This document shows positions 63,885-64,000 of a DNA stretch of 64,000 bases, piece after piece. The notes below the pieces were generated by a model. It saw only the letters and a program-made list of their open reading frames with translations, was not told the origin of the DNA and searched no databases. The translations under genes were made by a program, and so were the position numbers. The DNA comes from Homarus americanus (lineage: Eukaryota > Arthropoda > Malacostraca > Decapoda > Nephropidae), in the NCBI RefSeq assembly GCF_018991925.1, contig NW_024754891.1, positions 37,501 to 101,500 of the forward strand. Direction: 5' to 3'. How positions within the stretch are numbered: the stretch's first letter is position 1; each line of letters begins with the position of its first letter.

Positions 63885-64000
63885 AGGGAGGTGGAGGTGA
63901 GGGAGAAGGTGTGGGAAGGAAGGGTAGGGAGGGGAGGGAGGGGAAGACATAGAGGGAAATCGAGAGGAGGGGGATACAATGGTGGAAGAGGAGGAGGAGA
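63885..64000. repeat. Purine-rich tract to the window end
   Basis: GGAGGTGAGGGAGAAGG and GGAAGGAAGGGTAGGGAGGG sequence running off the right edge. Confidence 0.85.

Overview
The window looks like non-coding or very gene-poor eukaryotic nuclear DNA, most likely from an arthropod and probably a decapod crustacean. The evidence is: interstitial (TTAGG)n/(CCTAA)n tracts, the usual arthropod telomere unit, at several places; extremely dense dinucleotide to pentanucleotide microsatellites; many minisatellites; tRNA-derived SINE-like repeats that share a central block; and decayed non-LTR retrotransposons with invertebrate-like reverse transcriptase proteins. The decapod assignment is an inference from repeat style, not from a gene. 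I found no intact host protein-coding gene, no rRNA and no functional tRNA. Nearly all long open frames are stop-free readings of purine/pyrimidine tracts or tandem arrays.

Layout. 1-7.5 kb: microsatellites, a 19-bp-based satellite with a ~700-bp higher-order repeat (0.73-1.93 kb), a C-rich ~50-bp minisatellite (2.76-3.88 kb), a 25-bp array (5.36-6.07 kb) and a 43-bp array (7.17-7.44 kb). 7.5-8.76 kb: a broken CR1/Jockey-type LINE 3' end (minus strand). 9-12.3 kb: CCT microsatellite, 29-bp and 31-bp GGTCA-type arrays and a tRNA-derived SINE (minus). 12.3-14.4 kb: the most coherent coding relic, an RT plus zinc-knuckle plus restriction-like-endonuclease retroelement (minus, at least two frameshifts). 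14.4-24.9 kb: microsatellites, a second SINE (19.6 kb), an ancient ~33-bp TACGCAA array (20.95-21.8 kb), and a 76-bp array whose units carry TGACGTCA (23.5-24.1 kb). 25-36 kb: 30-, 32-, 21-, 27- and 25-bp arrays, long purine or pyrimidine tracts, opposed tRNA-like modules (30.7 kb). 36.3-38.75 kb: the longest relatively unique stretch, with a candidate 24-nt microexon. 38.75-39.79 kb: an internally deleted LINE relic with a C2H2 tail (minus). 40.9-42.6 kb: a 1.7-kb G-rich ~78-bp array. 43.4-44.66 kb: a second copy of the 7.5-kb LINE family (plus), lying inside a (CA)n tract. 45-64 kb: third SINE (45.75 kb), 40-bp hairpin satellite (46.6-47.76 kb), a 45-bp array (49.1-50.0 kb), ancient arrays of ~60 and 63 bp (51.8-54.7 kb), a GTT-rich ~30-bp array (56-57.4 kb), and further microsatellites and short arrays to the end.

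The genes do not work together as a system: all recognisable coding material is mobile-element debris. The more unusual content is structural: two copies of one LINE family both flanked by CA repeats, a SINE core block shared by three elements, a satellite whose every unit can form a hairpin, a CRE-bearing tandem array, and a (CCCGA)11 tract in phase with a telomere pentamer.
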